Source: Sulfotelmatobacter sp049792875
Lineage (GTDB): Bacteria; Acidobacteriota; Terriglobia; Terriglobales; Acidobacteriaceae
NCBI GenBank assembly: GCA_049792875.1
Contig: JBARBI010000031.1
Span: 3,934-67,933, forward strand
DNA: 64,000 nucleotides
Reading direction: 5' to 3'
Below, piece after piece: positions 63,290-64,000 of this stretch. Within the stretch, counting starts at the first letter, position 1. Each line of letters starts with the position of its first letter. The position numbers and the translations under genes were made by a program. Under the pieces are notes generated by a model that saw only the letters and a list, made by a program, of their open reading frames with translations, made no database searches and was not told the DNA's origin.

Positions 63290-63820
63290 ATGCCGGTTCT
63301 GAAGAACATCGCGGCCATCGCCAAAGGCATGAGCATCACCTTCATGGAGATGTTCCAGCCGACGACCGTGGAGAACTATCCCGATGGCAAAGGACCGCTC
63401 AAGGGCGCGCGTTTCGAAGCCCGCTTCCGGGGCGCCCACGTGTTGCAGCGCGATGAGAACGGACTGGAGAAGTGTGTAGCCTGCTTCCTGTGCGCAGCGG
63501 CTTGTCCGTCGAATTGCATTTATATTGAAGCTGCCGAGAACACCGCCGAGAACCGCGTCAGTGGCGCCGAGCGCTACGCCAAGGTTTACAACATCGATTA
63601 CAACCGCTGTATTTTCTGCGGGTATTGCGTGGAAGCGTGTCCTACGGATGCGATCACCCACGGGCATGGATTTGAGCTGGCGACCTTCAATGCCAGCAAC
63701 CTGGTCTACCGCAAGGAGCAAATGCTGGCCCCCCGGCCAGCACACATGGGAGCCAACGTCATTTTCAACCAGGCCGACGTGGACGGTGGGGCGCCGGCGC
63801 AGATGGTGCCGGGGAGCTAA
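63290..63820 (+). CDS. nuoI: NADH-quinone oxidoreductase subunit I (NuoI)
   Basis: 176 residues. Two [4Fe-4S] motifs (CVACFLCAAACPSNC and CIFCGYCVEACPTDAI) carry N6a and N6b. The N-terminal MPVLKNIAAIAKGMSITFME is typical of NuoI. Only nuoI is visible here; nuoB is 24 kb away. The next frame starts 150 bases downstream after an AGCTAR-type repeat. Confidence 0.94.
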   Translation: MPVLKNIAAIAKGMSITFMEMFQPTTVENYPDGKGPLKGARFEARFRGAHVLQRDENGLEKCVACFLCAAACPSNCIYIEAAENTAENRVSGAERYAKVYNIDYNRCIFCGYCVEACPTDAITHGHGFELATFNASNLVYRKEQMLAPRPAHMGANVIFNQADVDGGAPAQMVPGS

Positions 63821-63933
63821 ACTTCGAAAGGGTTTCGAATGCAAGCCACGCCGGTCCTTCGAGACCGGCGTTCGTGCATGTGGGTAGGAACTTCTTAGCC
63901 ACAGATCGGCATGGATAAGCACGGATAGATCGT

Positions 63934-63966
63934 GAGCTAAGAGCTAGAAGCTAGGAGCTAAAAGCT
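63934..63966. repeat. Tandem heptamer repeat (RAGCTAR)
   Basis: GAGCTAA, GAGCTAG, AAGCTAG, GAGCTAA, AAGCT in a row give about 4.7 units of a degenerate 7-mer. It is a simple repeat just upstream of a start-like ATG at 63971. Confidence 0.8.
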
Positions 63967-63970
63967 GCCA

Positions 63971-64000
63971 ATGGCTGATTTCTTACAGACGGTGAAAGAA
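63971..64000 (+). CDS. Start of a possible gene running off the right edge
   Basis: From the ATG at 63971 ten codons read MADFLQTVKE before the window ends. It is preceded by the heptamer repeat and no clear ribosome-binding site. It is too short to name; position after nuoI suggests it might continue a nuo-related or unrelated gene. Confidence 0.3.
   Translation, partial: MADFLQTVKE

Overview
The window looks like a chromosomal segment of an Acidobacteriota bacterium (Terriglobia/Koribacter-like). This is inferred from a GC-rich genome, families of short dispersed hairpin repeats (for example units starting TGTCATTCTGAGCGAAGCGA and units built on GGCCCTGAAGGGCC/GGGCTTTAGCCC), many TonB-C-terminal proteins, MacB-type permeases and several small conserved proteins of the kind seen in that phylum. 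No rRNA, phage or CRISPR array was seen. There is one tRNA (Gly-CCC) and one complete IS110-family (IS1111-type) element.

Layout. (1) 1-3.6 kb: a PEP/pyruvate-binding protein with receiver-like domains runs off the left edge; next to it are a divergent ECF sigma factor and a small membrane protein. (2) 3.9-24.8 kb: a nearly unbroken minus-strand island. Read in transcription order, it has a TonB-like transducer, an OsmC peroxiredoxin-like protein, an RsbRD_N-like protein, a CoA-transferase, and a ferredoxin plus 2-oxoacid:ferredoxin oxidoreductase (alpha, and a fused beta-gamma chain). It continues with a tandem universal stress protein, a membrane PP2C phosphatase, a complete NAD-linked [NiFe]-hydrogenase hoxEFUYH, an endopeptidase, hypF-hypC-hypD-hypE, and finally glutamate dehydrogenase. 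(3) 25-43 kb: mixed housekeeping and accessory genes: tRNA-Gly, a Tat amidase, an ABC-2 exporter, a D-amino-acid module (APC permease, D-serine dehydratase-like enzyme, VOC, RidA), a GAF-TonB fusion, an orphan nuoB, xdhC and mocA. (4) 43.5-45 kb: the IS element. (5) 45.4-64 kb: SDR, HAD phosphatase, an IscU-like scaffold, a cobalamin-binding-like protein, an fRMsr-like GAF protein, a thioredoxin and a NUDIX hydrolase; an Nramp-related transporter paired with a stand-alone PRC-MgtE_N-CBS protein; two MacB-type permeases; an esterase, an M28-PDZ peptidase, a UbiD decarboxylase, an S1/P1 nuclease and nuoI.

How it fits together. The central island reads as an oxygen-limitation or fermentation programme. 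GDH feeds 2-oxoglutarate, the 2-oxoacid:ferredoxin oxidoreductase makes acyl-CoA and reduced ferredoxin, the CoA-transferase releases the acid, and the Hox hydrogenase disposes of reductant as H2 (or recovers it). The three transcription units of the island (TonB..KOR, USP..hyp, gdhA) are each preceded by a CRP/FNR-type palindrome GTGA-N6-TCAC, with two tandem copies at gdhA. A further copy lies at 61.8 kb. The second system worth attention is the Nramp-related transporter next to a soluble MgtE-type Mg2+-sensor domain.
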